Source of the DNA: Dipylidium caninum
Taxonomy: Eukaryota > Platyhelminthes > Cestoda > Cyclophyllidea > Dipylidiidae
DNA: 64,000 nt
Direction of reading: 5' to 3'
Assembly: GCA_017562135.1 (NCBI GenBank)
Contig: QEYB01001164.1
Coordinates: forward strand, 124,001 to 188,000
The notes under the pieces are model-generated. The model saw nothing but the letters and a program-made list of their open reading frames with translations. It searched no databases and had not been told where the DNA came from. Positions within the stretch are counted from its first letter, which is position 1; every line of letters begins with the position of its first letter. This document shows, one piece after another, positions 63,339 through 64,000 of the stretch. The translations under genes were made by a program, and so were the position numbers.

Positions 63339-64000
63339 CTACGTAAACACCAGTTAAGATTAAATTTGTATAAATTAAATATACCTAAAGCGGGCTTCCT
63401 ATAACCTCCACAATTACCTACTCAAAATATTTGTCGATCTAAAGACTTCTCAAAACAGGCGCAAATTTTTAGTAAATAGGGAAGAAGTTTCGTGTTATTC
63501 GTTAATAGTTAACGCCCAGTGTAATACTTGCCCCGGATTGCCTAGTAATGACGTCAGGAACGAGCAGGCACATACGAATAGGTGTTAGCTAGCGAGGCCC
63601 ATAAACACACGCATTCACAACTCCTCAAAAACCCCTGATTTGACTTTAGTCCAGGCTACTGGGATCGTAGAACCTGAGAGGATAACCACAGTAAAACAAG
63701 TCATCTAGGCCTTTGGTTACTGTAAATACACTACTTCAAAGGATGCGTATCGCAAGTTTCAATCACGGTCTGGTACGTAGAAAGAGAATTCACTTTTTTC
63801 GACAACCACGAGACATCATTTCGTGTGGACAAATAGAAGGCCGTCGATACACTAAAATCAAATTTCCCCCTTGCACGCGGAGACAGAGAGCAGACAAATT
63901 GTTCTTTTTATCCACATGCGCATGCACGGGAACGGTAGACGCACTTATATAAATCCACTTTTCCGCCGTTGGGACGGGGACAAGGATTGCACAAGCACTG
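63339..64000 (-). other. SIK: SIK upstream intron, window edge
   Basis: The SIK exon at 63338 begins at an acceptor (tttacgtag), so this stretch is intron. No exon with a glycine loop or VAIK-like lysine motif is visible. It has a perfect TGACGTCA at 63549-63556. Confidence 0.55.
63549..63556. promoter_or_regulatory. CRE palindrome upstream of the first visible SIK exon
   Basis: Perfect TGACGTCA about 210 bp upstream of the SIK exon at 63338, in intron or promoter DNA. Confidence 0.4.

Overview
This window looks like nuclear DNA of an invertebrate, most likely a flatworm and probably a tapeworm. The evidence is intron-split genes with GT-AG borders, many short introns (roughly 30-100 bp) mixed with kilobase-long ones, AT-rich intergenic DNA, and a gene set that includes families vertebrates lack (a universal stress protein and a plant-MTP-like cation diffusion facilitator) together with conserved animal genes. 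The clade assignment is inference; no rRNA or mitochondrial marker is present. Nearly all real genes are multi-exon, so long single-frame ORFs show only part of the content.

Layout: (1) 198-884, minus, single-exon OTUD3-like deubiquitinase. (2) 2019-11752, plus, nine-exon metal transporter of the CDF/MTP family (383 aa as spliced here). (3) 11753-16079, no supported gene. (4) 16080-16578, plus, universal stress protein broken by a one-base frameshift. (5) 18261-21067, plus, a small unrecognised gene of seven short exons, each joined in phase (251 aa). (6) 21475-30585, minus, RRP12, the ribosome-export HEAT-repeat protein, 17 exons including a 28-nt microexon; it converges on gene 5. (7) 30843-31075, minus, a possible relic of a P-loop (MiaA/TRIT1-like) gene. 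(8) 31691-42372, minus, a huge (about 2,580 aa) Ser/Pro/Gln-rich, probably nuclear protein of unknown family. (9) 42373-50098, intergenic, with a dead mariner copy. (10) 50099-63338, minus, salt-inducible kinase (SIK); its first exon(s) lie beyond the right edge, and a second near-identical mariner copy sits in one of its introns.

The genes do not form a pathway. They include a ubiquitin hydrolase, a metal transporter, a stress protein, a ribosome biogenesis factor, a putative nuclear regulator and a signalling kinase. The most interesting points are the hidden gene at 18.3-21.1 kb, the large unknown nuclear protein with apparent 29- and 31-nt introns, the lost kinase-hinge segment of SIK, the two mariner copies sharing the same disabling lesions, and the cluster of perfect CRE palindromes in and around SIK. 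All splice structures were derived by eye from GT-AG sites, frame phase and recalled family similarity; none is backed by transcript data.
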